The notes below the pieces were generated by a model, which had not been told where the DNA came from, did no database searches, and saw nothing but the letters and a program-made list of their open reading frames with translations. 27,635 nucleotides of DNA from an uncultured Ignavibacteriota bacterium (GTDB taxonomy: Bacteria; Bacteroidota; Ignavibacteria; Tepidaquicellales; Tepidaquicellaceae): NCBI GenBank assembly GCA_937983305.1, contig CALKAJ010000255.1, positions 1 through 27,635 on the forward strand, read 5' to 3'. Within the stretch, counting starts at the first letter, position 1, and each line of letters starts with the position of its first letter. Below, piece after piece: positions 15,300 through 24,846 of the stretch. A program made the translations under genes and the position numbers.

Positions 15300-17885
15300 A
15301 TGAAATACAACCATCTCGAGATTGAAAAAAAATGGCAGGATTTTTGGTATGAAAACAAAATATTCAAAACTCCGGTATTAAACGAGCTTGATAAAAGTAA
15401 GCCAAAATATTATGTGCTGGATATGCTTCCATATCCAAGCGGTGACGGCTTACACGTCGGGCATCCGGAAGGATATACCGCTACCGATATTATATCCAGG
15501 TATAAAAGAATGAGAGGATTTAATGTTTTGCACCCGATGGGATGGGATGCTTTTGGTTTACCTGCAGAACAGTTTGCCATCAAGAAACAAATTCATCCGA
15601 GAATCGGAGTAGATGAATGTGTGAAAAGATTCAGGGAACAGCTGAAATCTCTGGGATTTTCTTATGATTGGGACAGAGAGATTAATACTACAGACGAAAA
15701 ATATTATAAATGGACTCAATGGATGTTCCTGAAAATATTTAATTCTTATTTTGACGAGAAAGAAAATAAAGCAAAGCCCATTGAATCTCTTCCAATACCC
15801 AAAGGACTTTCAGAGAACGAGAAATACGAATACATTAATTCTCAAAGGCTTGCATTTCTTTCGGAATCTCCCGTAAACTGGTGTCCTGAGCTTGGAACCG
15901 TTCTTGCTAATGAAGAGGTTGCCGAGCAAACTGAAAAAGGTTACACTGTTGTCAGGAAAAATCTTTTACAATGGAAAATACGAATTACAAAATATGCCCG
16001 GAGATTAATTGACGGACTTGATAAACTGAAATGGCCTGAAAATATTAAGAAGCTTCAAACTAACTGGATTGGAAGAAGTGAAGGTGCTTCGGTTAAATTT
16101 AAAATTAAGAGTGAAAATTTTACCGGACTAAAAGAAATTGAAGTTTTTACAACACGCCCCGATACTTTGTTCGGTGCTACTTATATGGTACTTGCCCCGG
16201 AACATCCCTTCATTAAAGATATCACAACCAAAGAGCAGCTGAGTTCCGTTGAAGCTTATATTGATAAAGCCGCAAAGAAATCAGACCTGGAAAGAACAGA
16301 GCTTGATAAGACAAAGACAGGTGAATTCACAGGTGCGTTTGCAATTAATCCGGTTAACGGAAAAGAAATTCCTGTATTAATTGCGGACTATGTGTTGATG
16401 AGTTACGGCACCGGTGCAATTATGAGCGTTCCCGGACACGACGAGAGAGATATGGAATTTGCCGTAAAATATAATCTGCCGATAGTTCCTGTTGTACAGC
16501 CCGCAAATTTCGGTAAAGATGAAGCAGATGCTTTTTATGAGAATATAAGAAGCGGAAAACTGTGTTATACTGATGACGGAATTTCGGTGAACTCAGGTTT
16601 TATTTCCGGACTCACAACTTCACAGGCAAAGGAAAAAATGAATTTGTGGCTTGAAGAAAACGGTGTTGGGAAAAAAAGTATTAATTATAAATTAAGAGAT
16701 TGGCTTTTTTCAAGACAAAGATACTGGGGAGAACCATTCCCGGTTATTCATCTTGAAGACGGAAAAATTAAAGCACTGAAAGAAGATGTATTGCCTGTTA
16801 CACTGCCGGATGTACAGTCATATAAGCCAAGCGGCACAGGCGAATCACCACTTGCAATTATAGATGAATGGGTAAATACAATTGATACTGAAACAGGTCA
16901 AAGGGCAAAACGGGAAACTAATACAATGCCTCAATGGGCAGGTTCCTGCTGGTATTATATGAGATATATAGACCCTGATAACAGAGAAATTTTTTGCTCA
17001 AAAGAAAATGACTCTTACTGGATGCCTGTGGATTTATACATTGGTGGCTCCGAGCACGCAGTCTTACATCTGTTATATGCAAGATTCTGGCATAAAGTTT
17101 TATTTGACCTTGGATTTGTTAATTCAGATGAGCCGTTTCAACAGCTTTTCAATCAGGGAATGATTTTAGGCGAAGATGGAGTTAAGATGAGTAAATCAAG
17201 AGGCAATGTTATTAACCCCGATGATATGATTAACGAATTCGGGGCTGACTCTATGAGATTGTTTGAAATGTTTATGGGACCCCTTGAAGCCACAAAGCCC
17301 TGGAGTAACGAGGGAATGGCAGGTATGAACAGATTTCTAAACAGAGTCTGGAGACTTGTTGTAAACGAACATACAGGAGAACTTAACGGCGCAATAACAG
17401 ATGAAGAGCCCTCGCCCGAGATTAAGAAACTTTTACACCAAACAATAAAAAAGATGACGCATGATATAGAAGACGGTGATATGAAATTCAATACTTCTAT
17501 TGCACAAATGATGATATTTGTAAACGAACTTTATAAAAATGATAAATTAAGCAAATCTGTTCTTAATACCTTTGTTCTTTTGCTTGCCCCTTATGCTCCT
17601 CATATATCGGAAGAGTTATGGCAAAGACTTGGAAATAGCGGAATTCTTTCTTATGTGAAATGGCCCATATATGAAGAAGAACTCACAAAGGAAGATAAAG
17701 TAACTATTGTTTTTTCTGTTAACGGAAAAGTAAGAAGTAAAGCGGAAATGATAATTGATTCTGACGATAAATCTCTTCAGCAAGCTGCAATGGACGACCC
17801 CGTAATAATAAAGCATATAACAGGAAAAAATATATTAAAGATTATTACGGTAAAGAATAAAATGGTTAACCTTGTTGTGAAATAG
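15300..17885 (+). CDS. leuS: leucyl-tRNA synthetase
   Basis: This 861-residue class I synthetase charges tRNA-Leu (EC 6.1.1.4). The HIGH motif is HVGH at residues 52-55 in PYPSGDGLHVGHPEGY, the KMSKS motif is at residues 629-633, and the CP1 editing domain is present between them (TTRPDTLFGATYMVLAPEH, GTGAIMSVPGHDERD, the conserved threonine-rich and Asp-containing editing blocks). It has the C-terminal anticodon-binding and appended domains. Length is normal for bacterial LeuRS. It starts 2 bases after the HIT gene without a ribosome binding site, and its last 20 bases overlap the end of the converging mscS gene. Confidence 0.97.
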   Translation: MKYNHLEIEKKWQDFWYENKIFKTPVLNELDKSKPKYYVLDMLPYPSGDGLHVGHPEGYTATDIISRYKRMRGFNVLHPMGWDAFGLPAEQFAIKKQIHPRIGVDECVKRFREQLKSLGFSYDWDREINTTDEKYYKWTQWMFLKIFNSYFDEKENKAKPIESLPIPKGLSENEKYEYINSQRLAFLSESPVNWCPELGTVLANEEVAEQTEKGYTVVRKNLLQWKIRITKYARRLIDGLDKLKWPENIKKLQTNWIGRSEGASVKFKIKSENFTGLKEIEVFTTRPDTLFGATYMVLAPEHPFIKDITTKEQLSSVEAYIDKAAKKSDLERTELDKTKTGEFTGAFAINPVNGKEIPVLIADYVLMSYGTGAIMSVPGHDERDMEFAVKYNLPIVPVVQPANFGKDEADAFYENIRSGKLCYTDDGISVNSGFISGLTTSQAKEKMNLWLEENGVGKKSINYKLRDWLFSRQRYWGEPFPVIHLEDGKIKALKEDVLPVTLPDVQSYKPSGTGESPLAIIDEWVNTIDTETGQRAKRETNTMPQWAGSCWYYMRYIDPDNREIFCSKENDSYWMPVDLYIGGSEHAVLHLLYARFWHKVLFDLGFVNSDEPFQQLFNQGMILGEDGVKMSKSRGNVINPDDMINEFGADSMRLFEMFMGPLEATKPWSNEGMAGMNRFLNRVWRLVVNEHTGELNGAITDEEPSPEIKKLLHQTIKKMTHDIEDGDMKFNTSIAQMMIFVNELYKNDKLSKSVLNTFVLLLAPYAPHISEELWQRLGNSGILSYVKWPIYEEELTKEDKVTIVFSVNGKVRSKAEMIIDSDDKSLQQAAMDDPVIIKHITGKNILKIITVKNKMVNLVVK

Positions 17886-18687
17886 AAACTTCGTTTTTCA
17901 TAACGGGGAATTTGATGTTATGCTTCCTGAATTCCTGAAGTATTCTTTGATTCAGTTTTGAACGGACAAAAGCATATTTGCGTTGCTCTTCTATCCATAC
18001 AAATAATTTAACTCTCATATAGCTGTCTGCGAGTTCGCTTAACGAAACCGATGATTCCGGCTCATCTTTAATTATTTCTATTTCTTTAGTAATGCCGAGA
18101 AGAATTTTTTTTATCTTTTCAAAATCTGTTTCGTAAGAAATAATAAGAGGAATTTCAATTTCCGTATATAGTGTATGGCTTCTGTTGATTAATTTATTTT
18201 CGAGCAGTTTAGAATTTGGAATAAAAAATGTTATACCTGAAATTGTGTCAATTCTTGTACTCCTTGTTGATATTGAAGTTACGGTTCCAAGAACTCCGTC
18301 AACCTCAATTAAATCTCCTTCCTTGATTGGTTTTTCAAAGAGTAGTATTATACCGCTGATAAAGTTATTTACAATGTTTTGAATGCCAAAGCCTATGCCA
18401 ACGAGCAAAGCCGCACCTCCTGCAAAGAGGTATGAAATTTCAATACCGGCAGACTTCATTGCAATGAGAAGTGCAATGATAAAAATTATGTAAGATAAAA
18501 TTCTTAAATATGATTTCGCAACCCCTTCTTTGTCTTTTTCGAGCTTCGGAAAAAGCCTTTTTGTGAAAAATCTCTTTATTAATTTGTTGATTATGTATGC
18601 TATCAGCAGCACAAGAATTCCGGCAAGTATTGCGGCAACCGTAAATTCAGTGTTTCCTATCTTAAAGGTATAATTTAAAAATTCCAT
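17866..18687 (-). CDS. MscS-family mechanosensitive channel
   Basis: The protein has 273 residues, close to Escherichia coli MscS. Three membrane helices are visible (about residues 15-37, 60-82 and 85-115). The pore helix is glycine/alanine rich (YLFAGGAALLVGIGFGIQNIVNNFISG), followed by the beta domain start FEKPIKEGDLIEVDGVLGTV. It should open under membrane tension and release solutes on hypo-osmotic shock. It is convergent with leuS and divergent from der. Confidence 0.93.
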   Translation of the reverse strand: MEFLNYTFKIGNTEFTVAAILAGILVLLIAYIINKLIKRFFTKRLFPKLEKDKEGVAKSYLRILSYIIFIIALLIAMKSAGIEISYLFAGGAALLVGIGFGIQNIVNNFISGIILLFEKPIKEGDLIEVDGVLGTVTSISTRSTRIDTISGITFFIPNSKLLENKLINRSHTLYTEIEIPLIISYETDFEKIKKILLGITKEIEIIKDEPESSVSLSELADSYMRVKLFVWIEEQRKYAFVRSKLNQRILQEFRKHNIKFPVMKNEVSISQQG

Positions 18688-18750
18688 TTTATACAGTTTT
18701 TATTAGGCAAAGATAAAAAAATAAATCAGATAAAGATATTTATAAAGCAA

Positions 18751-18779
18751 TTGAAACAGATTATTTTTAAAACTAAATT
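18751..18779 (+). promoter_or_regulatory. possible der promoter
   Basis: TTGAAA at 18751-18756 and TAAATT at 18774-18779 are 17 bases apart. The -10 box is weak, and it lies only 8 bases before the ATG, so the transcript would be almost leaderless. Confidence 0.25.
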
Positions 18780-18787
18780 ATTAACAT

Positions 18788-20158
18788 ATGAGAAAAGTAG
18801 TTGCAATAGTCGGAAGACCGAACGTAGGAAAGTCAACGCTTTTTAACCGGTTATCCGGTAATAAAAAAGCTATAGTTCATGAAACAAGCGGCGTAACCCG
18901 TGACCGAAACTATTCGGAAGTTGACTGGCAGGGAAGAAAGTTTTTCCTGATTGATACAGGCGGTTTTGTGCCTCACGACGAAGAAACCTTTAACAGGCAC
19001 ATCAGAGAGCAGGTGAAGCTCGCAATTGAAGAATCGGATATTATTTTATTTATCGTTGACGGCTCTGCCGGTTATCACCCGATAGATGCCGAAATTATTT
19101 CTCTTCTGAGAAAATATTCGGGTGATAAAGAAGTAATTCTTGTTGTAAATAAAATTGATAATGAGCAGCGGGAACCAAACGCCGCAGATTTTTATAAACT
19201 TGGTTTGGAAAATCTTTTTGTTATCTCTGCATTAAGCGGAAGAAATACTGCCGATTTACTCGATAAAATTACTAAAGGTATATCTGCAGAAGAATCGGAG
19301 GAAGTCGAAGACACAAGAAAGAAATTTGCCGTAATTGGAAGACCCAATGCAGGTAAATCTTCTATAGTGAATGCCATTCTTAAAGAAGACAGGAATATTG
19401 TAACTGCCATTCCCGGAACTACAAGGGATTCCATAGATTCGGTTATTAAATATCACGGCGAAGATATTGTAATTATTGACACAGCAGGTCTGGTTAAAAA
19501 AAGTAAACTTCGGAGAGCGGAGTCAATTGATTTTTTCTCTGCCGTCAGAACATACAAGGCAATCCAGCGTTGTGATGTTGCCGTGCTTGTAATTGATGTT
19601 TCCATAATTATGGATGAATTTGAGAAAGTTTCAGATATTACTCTTTCACCTTTTAAGGTTGACAGACAGGACATAAAAATAATTGAAGAAGTGCTTGAGT
19701 TTAAGAAAGGACTTCTGATAGTAATAAATAAATGGGACCTTGTTGAAAAGGACTCCAAGACTTCAAAAATTATAGAGCAGAAATTCAACGAACATCTTCG
19801 AAGTTATGATTTCATAAAAATGATTTTCATATCCGCTTTAACAAAGCAAAGAATTCACAAAGTGCTTGAAGAGGCAGTTGAAGTTTATATAGAAAGAGGA
19901 AAGTCAGTTAAAACAAGCGAGCTAAACGAAGCCTTAATAAGAGATATCAGAATAACGCCGCCGCCGCCGGTTAAAGGAAAAGAGATAAAAATCAATTATA
20001 TAACACAGGTGAAAACTTCGCCTCCTGTGTTTGCTTTTTTTTGTAATGACCCTAAATCCATCAGCGAAAATTATAGAAAGTTTCTTGAAAGAAAACTCAG
20101 AGGATATTTCGGATATAAGGGGGTTCCGGTAACATTAATATTTAAAAAGAAAAATTAA
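18788..20158 (+). CDS. der: ribosome biogenesis GTPase Der (EngA)
   Basis: The 456-residue protein has two tandem GTPase domains and a C-terminal KH-like domain. G1 motifs are GRPNVGKST (residues 8-16) and GRPNAGKSS (184-192). G3 motifs are DTGG and DTAG, and G4 motifs are NKID and NKWD. Der is needed for assembly of the 50S ribosomal subunit. The two-domain plan is unique to Der, so the call is firm. The stop shares an A with the start of the next gene (TAATG). Confidence 0.97.
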   Translation: MRKVVAIVGRPNVGKSTLFNRLSGNKKAIVHETSGVTRDRNYSEVDWQGRKFFLIDTGGFVPHDEETFNRHIREQVKLAIEESDIILFIVDGSAGYHPIDAEIISLLRKYSGDKEVILVVNKIDNEQREPNAADFYKLGLENLFVISALSGRNTADLLDKITKGISAEESEEVEDTRKKFAVIGRPNAGKSSIVNAILKEDRNIVTAIPGTTRDSIDSVIKYHGEDIVIIDTAGLVKKSKLRRAESIDFFSAVRTYKAIQRCDVAVLVIDVSIIMDEFEKVSDITLSPFKVDRQDIKIIEEVLEFKKGLLIVINKWDLVEKDSKTSKIIEQKFNEHLRSYDFIKMIFISALTKQRIHKVLEEAVEVYIERGKSVKTSELNEALIRDIRITPPPPVKGKEIKINYITQVKTSPPVFAFFCNDPKSISENYRKFLERKLRGYFGYKGVPVTLIFKKKN

Positions 20159-21687
20159 TGATTTCTGAAATTTATTCGTCTGTTACTACCGGAGTAGATG
20201 CCTGTACCATAAGGGTTGAAACTCATATTGAAAGCGGTTTATATTCTTTTGCGGTTGTCGGGTTACCCGACAGCACCGTAAGAGAGTCAAGGGAAAGAGT
20301 TTCTGCTGCAATAAAAAATTCCGGATTGCTTTTCCCAACGGTGAAAAGGATTACGATTAATCTTTCGCCTGCCGATATAAGAAAAGAGGGAAGCGGCTTT
20401 GATTTGCCGATTGCAATGTGCATACTTGCTCAAACTTCGCAAATCCCGACTGAGAATCTTTCAAAATATATTTTTGTCGGAGAATTATCTCTTGACGGAA
20501 AACTGAGAAGAATTCCCGGAATACTTCCCATCACAATGCAGGCAAAAGAAGAGGGATTTGAGGGAATTATTCTTCCCTCCGAAAATGCAAACGAAGGTGG
20601 AATTGTTTCAGGAATAAATGTATATCCTTTTAACACCTTAACTGAAGTAGTTGAGTTTTTAAAAGGAGAGCAAACTAAGGAGCCGTACAAAGTAAATGTA
20701 AATGAAGTATTCAAGCAAGAGCTTGAAAATATTCTTGATTTTTCGGAAGTAAAAGGTCAGGCAGAAGTTAAAAGAGCTATGGAAGTTGCTGCCGCCGGAG
20801 GTCATAATATTATAATGATTGGTTTACCCGGTTCAGGAAAATCAATGCTTGCAAAGAGATTGCCCGGAATATTGCCCCCTATGTCGCTCGAAGAATCTCT
20901 CGAAACATCAAAAATACATTCAGTCGCAGGTCTTTTGAATATTAATGACTCTCTTATAACCATAAGACCGTTTCGTTCCCCTCATCATACGGCAAGCGAT
21001 GTTTCAATTGTTGGCGGTGGTCCTAATGCCAAACCCGGAGAAATATCCTTTGCTCATAACGGAGTATTATTTCTCGATGAACTTACGGAGTTTAAAAAAA
21101 ATGTTCTTGATGTCTTAAGACAGCCGCTTGAAGACCGTGAAGTAACAATTGCACGTTCAAAAATCACCGTGAAATATCCGTGTAATTTTATGCTTGTTGC
21201 AGCTATGAACCCAACTCCTGCCGGCTCTGTAGTTGATTTGGACAGATATTCCGAATATGATATTCAGAAATTTCTGGCTAAGATTTCCGGTCCGATTTTA
21301 GACAGAATTGACATTCATATTAATGTTCATCCGGTTAAATTTAATGAATTATCGTCGAAAGCATCGGGTGAAAGTTCAAAAGAAATAAGAAAAAGGGTGA
21401 TGGCGGCACGTGTAATTCAGTTAGAAAGATTTAAAAATCTAAAGGGTAAATACTGCAATGCAAATATGGAGCCGAAAGATTTAAAGGAGTTTTGTAAAAT
21501 TGATGAATCCGGAGAAAATCTTTTAAAGATGGCTATGAATAAACTCAGCTTATCGGCAAGAGCTTATGACAGAATTTTAAAAGTAAGCAGAACAATTGCA
21601 GATTTAAACGGAGAAGAAAATATTTCTCCTGCACATTTAAGCGAAGCTATACAATATCGCAGTCTTGACAGAAATGACTGGATTTGA
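20158..21687 (+). CDS. YifB/ComM-family Mg-chelatase-like AAA+ ATPase
   Basis: The protein has 509 residues. The N-terminal ChlI-like domain has the family VGLPDSTVRESRERVSAAI motif, followed by a Walker A GLPGSGKS at residues 222-229 and the C-terminal Mg-chelatase domain (LSLSARAYDRILKVSRTIADL). The YifB/ComM family includes the ComM helicase that extends strand invasion during natural transformation. Whether this organism is transformable cannot be read here. It overlaps der and precedes dnaN by 118 bases. Confidence 0.92.
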   Translation: MISEIYSSVTTGVDACTIRVETHIESGLYSFAVVGLPDSTVRESRERVSAAIKNSGLLFPTVKRITINLSPADIRKEGSGFDLPIAMCILAQTSQIPTENLSKYIFVGELSLDGKLRRIPGILPITMQAKEEGFEGIILPSENANEGGIVSGINVYPFNTLTEVVEFLKGEQTKEPYKVNVNEVFKQELENILDFSEVKGQAEVKRAMEVAAAGGHNIIMIGLPGSGKSMLAKRLPGILPPMSLEESLETSKIHSVAGLLNINDSLITIRPFRSPHHTASDVSIVGGGPNAKPGEISFAHNGVLFLDELTEFKKNVLDVLRQPLEDREVTIARSKITVKYPCNFMLVAAMNPTPAGSVVDLDRYSEYDIQKFLAKISGPILDRIDIHINVHPVKFNELSSKASGESSKEIRKRVMAARVIQLERFKNLKGKYCNANMEPKDLKEFCKIDESGENLLKMAMNKLSLSARAYDRILKVSRTIADLNGEENISPAHLSEAIQYRSLDRNDWI

Positions 21688-21726
21688 CAAGTTCTTCTCA
21701 AATTATCTATAAAAATTAATTTTTTA

Positions 21727-21747
21727 TACAATATTCTTAATATTGTA
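21727..21747. promoter_or_regulatory. 9-bp inverted repeat upstream of dnaN
   Basis: TACAATATT and AATATTGTA are perfect arms separated by CTT, 58 bases before the dnaN ATG in a very AT-rich gap. It could be an operator or a DNA-unwinding feature. No canonical DnaA box (TTATCCACA) is seen in the gap. Confidence 0.45.
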
Positions 21748-21805
21748 ATTTCTTTATATTTTCCTTATTTTTCATATATTTACAAACATAATTTTTCTTT
21801 GAAAA

Positions 21806-23254
21806 ATGAAATTTAACATCTCAGTAGAGGATTTTGTAAACTACTTATCAAAACTTAGTTTTGTGATTCCAACACGCTCAACTCTTCCGATTCTTGAAAA
21901 TATTCTTTTCGAGCTGGAAGGAAATAATCTGAGAATGCAGGCAACCGATCTTGAAAGTTTTATCAGAGCGCTGGTAAAAGTTGACGGCGTTGAAAACGGG
22001 AGCGTTGCTATTCCCGCCAAAAAACTGCTTGACCTTGTAAGACTGCTTGTTTCGAAATATGAAAATGTTACTATATCCACAGGGTTTGATAAAAATGACT
22101 ATGAAGCATTAAATGCCGAAATTAATTTTTCGGAAATATTAATTGAAAAGATTAATTATGATTACGCATCAGCGAGTTTTACTTTTAGCGGTTTGCTCTC
22201 TGTTGACGAGAAAACAAGAATGATTGAAGCCTGTAAGAAAATCAACGATGGACTTTCAGCTGACAGTAAAAACGAATTGTCAGTTCTGATGCAAAAGCTT
22301 ATTGATACAATTGAAGAGCTTCACAGAGAATCGGAAAAAGTCTCTACGAAAATATTTTCAAAGAAAAAAATAAAGATTGATTCAAACGATAAGAATAAAG
22401 TTACAATAACAACTGCTAACGGAAAATATTCTTTATACGGCGAAAATGCAGACGATTTCCCCATTCCTGAAGAGAAAACAGAATTAAATAAATTTGAAAT
22501 ACAGGGCTCTACTTTAAAGAGATATCTGGGAAAAGTAAGACACGCTGCAAGCGCAGAGGACATAAAAAGGAATATGGCAGGAATTTTATTCGATATCAGG
22601 AGAGATGACCTCAGATTAGTTGCAACAGACGGTTTCAGACTCGGAAAAATTTTACTGAAAGATTTTTCCCACAACAATCCTAAAGACGATAAATTTATTA
22701 TTCCCTTAAAAGCGGCAGATTTACTTTTTAAACTTGTCGAAGAGGGAATTAATACTCTTGAATATGATGAATCATCTTTGAAGGTAACAACCGGTTCCGT
22801 AGAAATTTATTCGAAGCTTGTTGACGATACTTTCCCGAATTATGAAACGGTAATACCTAAAAATAACGATAAGAAACTTAAAATAAAAAAATCGGAGTTC
22901 TTAAATGCTTTAAAGAGAGCTTCCATTTTTGTTGACCCGGCAACCAAAAGAGTAAAACTTGAAATTAAAAACTTTGAGCTTTTCATAAGAGCCGATAACC
23001 CCGAAAGCGGTGCAGAAGGTGAAGAACAGATTGAATGTGAATTTATTTCCGAAGGTGAAAATATAAATTTTGATAAAGAGCAGTTTCTTATTTCTTTCAA
23101 TGTGTCGTTTTTGCTTGATGCTCTCAGCGTATCCGAAACAGAAGAAATTATTATGAGCTTCAGTATGCCTTCAAAAGCTTCAATTATTACACCTACTGAA
23201 CAGCCAAATAACGAAGATTTTATGGAACTCGTAATGCCGGTCAGAGTCAGCTAA
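21806..23254 (+). CDS. dnaN: DNA polymerase III sliding clamp with large domain-I insertion
   Basis: The protein has 482 residues against a usual length of about 365 to 385. Domain I begins normally (VIPTRSTLPILENILFELEG, ATDLESFIRA, AIPAKKLLDLVR). After the strand NVTIST (about residue 87) an extra segment of roughly 100 residues (about 93-195) follows before the expected NKVTITTANGKYSLYGENADDFP. The insert contains acidic and lysine-rich helices (about 134-187) and no recognised domain. Domains II and III follow normally (DGFRLGKILL, FDKEQFLISFNVSFLLDAL, ending VMPVRVS, the usual LMPVR-type end). The frame is uninterrupted, so this is not a frameshift artefact. First gene of the dnaN-recF-DUF721-gyrB cluster. 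Confidence 0.95.
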   Translation: MKFNISVEDFVNYLSKLSFVIPTRSTLPILENILFELEGNNLRMQATDLESFIRALVKVDGVENGSVAIPAKKLLDLVRLLVSKYENVTISTGFDKNDYEALNAEINFSEILIEKINYDYASASFTFSGLLSVDEKTRMIEACKKINDGLSADSKNELSVLMQKLIDTIEELHRESEKVSTKIFSKKKIKIDSNDKNKVTITTANGKYSLYGENADDFPIPEEKTELNKFEIQGSTLKRYLGKVRHAASAEDIKRNMAGILFDIRRDDLRLVATDGFRLGKILLKDFSHNNPKDDKFIIPLKAADLLFKLVEEGINTLEYDESSLKVTTGSVEIYSKLVDDTFPNYETVIPKNNDKKLKIKKSEFLNALKRASIFVDPATKRVKLEIKNFELFIRADNPESGAEGEEQIECEFISEGENINFDKEQFLISFNVSFLLDALSVSETEEIIMSFSMPSKASIITPTEQPNNEDFMELVMPVRVS

Positions 23255-23307
23255 AAAGGTTACTGTCAGAAAGTTCTAAAAGAAAGTTTTTAAAGGTAGA
23301 AAGTTAA

Positions 23308-24510
23308 TTGATACTTCAAAAATTATCTCTGAATAATTTCAGAAATTATACACAACAAACAGCCGAATTCGGCAAAAGTTTTAATTATATTTACGGAAAT
23401 AACGGGGAGGGAAAAACCAACATCCTTGAAGCTGTTTCTTTACTCACTTTTGGTAAGAGTTTGGTAGGCTCTCCCGAGTTTGATTGTGTTAAGTTCGGAG
23501 AATTTTCTTTCTTTACCGAAGGAAATTTTCTGAGCAGGCTTGATACAAATTTTACTGTATCGCTTGAGTATAATTCCGATTCGAAACGGAAAACTTATTC
23601 GCTGAATAAAGAAAGAGTTTCGGGCTTTTCATCGGAGATTTTCGGAAGGTTTCCGGTAGTTTTTCTTACACCGCATAGTCTTGCCATTACATACGGCAAT
23701 CCTTCCGAAAGACGCAGGTTCTTTGATATAATGATTTCGCAAACGAGTAAACTTTATCTCGAATATCTGAAAGATTTAAACAGGCTGATTAAACAGAAAA
23801 ATGCATTGCTTAAAGATTTTAAGGAAAACGGAAAAACCGGCAGAAATGATTTTCTGAATATTCTCGATTCTTATAATGAAAAATTAATTGAAATATCTTC
23901 GGAGATAACTTTCAGAAGATTGGAATTTCTTGCGGAATTTAAAGTCTTTTTTGAAAGTAAATTTAATTATCTGACATCGGGATATGATTTTCCGGTAATT
24001 GATTACTTAATGTCAACTAACGGAGAAATTGACCGGGAAGATTTTAACTCATATTCTTATGATGATATCTCAAAAATTATTTCTGTGAAATTAAATGAGG
24101 TAATTGAAGAAGAAATAGCAAGAGGTATTTGTCTCGTTGGTCCGCAAAGAGATGATTTCGTTTTTAAGATTATCAAAAATAAATCCGGAGATGTAAACCA
24201 ACATCAGGGATTTTATCTGAAAAATTTTGCTTCTCAGGGTGAACATAAAACTTTTTTGATTTCACTTAAACTTGCAGAATTTGATATAACAAGAGAAAAG
24301 ACAAACGAAAATCCTGTTATGCTTCTCGATGATGTTCTTTCGGAACTCGATTCGTACAGAGTTACAAAAATCATTTCTTATTTAAAAGATTTTGGACAGA
24401 TATTCCTGACTTCAACAGAAACAGGTTATATAAACAGCATAAAGGAATTTTACGGAAATGATGATGTGAATTTATTTGAAGTAAAAAATAATTCGATATT
24501 GCAAAGATGA
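23308..24510 (+). CDS. recF: RecF recombination/repair ATPase
   Basis: This 400-residue SMC-like ATPase acts in RecFOR loading of RecA at gaps. Walker A is GNNGEGKTN (about residues 31-39). The N-terminus LSLNNFRNY is the family signature. The ABC signature region is FASQGEHKTFLISLKLAEF and Walker B is MLLDDVLSELD. The start is a TTG at 23308, giving the standard short lead-in before LNNFRN; no better ATG is near. Three AGAAAGTT copies precede it. The stop overlaps the next gene (ATGA). Confidence 0.95.
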   Translation: MILQKLSLNNFRNYTQQTAEFGKSFNYIYGNNGEGKTNILEAVSLLTFGKSLVGSPEFDCVKFGEFSFFTEGNFLSRLDTNFTVSLEYNSDSKRKTYSLNKERVSGFSSEIFGRFPVVFLTPHSLAITYGNPSERRRFFDIMISQTSKLYLEYLKDLNRLIKQKNALLKDFKENGKTGRNDFLNILDSYNEKLIEISSEITFRRLEFLAEFKVFFESKFNYLTSGYDFPVIDYLMSTNGEIDREDFNSYSYDDISKIISVKLNEVIEEEIARGICLVGPQRDDFVFKIIKNKSGDVNQHQGFYLKNFASQGEHKTFLISLKLAEFDITREKTNENPVMLLDDVLSELDSYRVTKIISYLKDFGQIFLTSTETGYINSIKEFYGNDDVNLFEVKNNSILQR

Positions 24511-24827
24511 GCGTTCAGGATAAAAAAAGACTTAAAAGAACAATATGTCTTAAAGATGAAATCGAAGACTATGTGAAGCATCTCGGGTTAGACGAGAAGA
24601 TGCAGGAATTAAGGATGCTCAGCCTTTGGCAGGAATGTGTAGGAGATTCGATTTCAAGATATTCTAAGCCGCAATACATAAAACAGAAAAAGTTGTTTGT
24701 AAGTGTAGAAAATGCGGTTTGGAGATATGAGCTTTCGATAAGGAAAGAAGAAATTATTTCAAGATTAAATGAGAGCTTAAAAAAAATAAACAAACATACG
24801 GTAATAAAAGAAATAGTATTTATTTAA
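24507..24827 (+). CDS. DUF721 (DciA-like) protein
   Basis: The 106-residue basic protein belongs to DUF721: an N-terminal helix, LWQECVGDSISRYSKPQYIKQKKLFVSVENAVWRYEL in the middle (the family 'W..vvG..ia.h..p..l..g.L.V.v.s..w..eL' pattern) and a final strand. DciA proteins help load the replicative helicase; this one is shorter than proteobacterial DciA but keeps the core domain. Its position between recF and gyrB is the standard one. It overlaps recF by 4 bases. Confidence 0.85.
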   Translation: MSVQDKKRLKRTICLKDEIEDYVKHLGLDEKMQELRMLSLWQECVGDSISRYSKPQYIKQKKLFVSVENAVWRYELSIRKEEIISRLNESLKKINKHTVIKEIVFI

Positions 24828-24846
24828 AAGGAGAATAAAATAAAAA

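Noticed and set aside
21688..21805. Origin of replication before dnaN
   Set aside because: The gap is AT-rich and has an inverted repeat, but no DnaA-box cluster was seen and dnaA is not adjacent.
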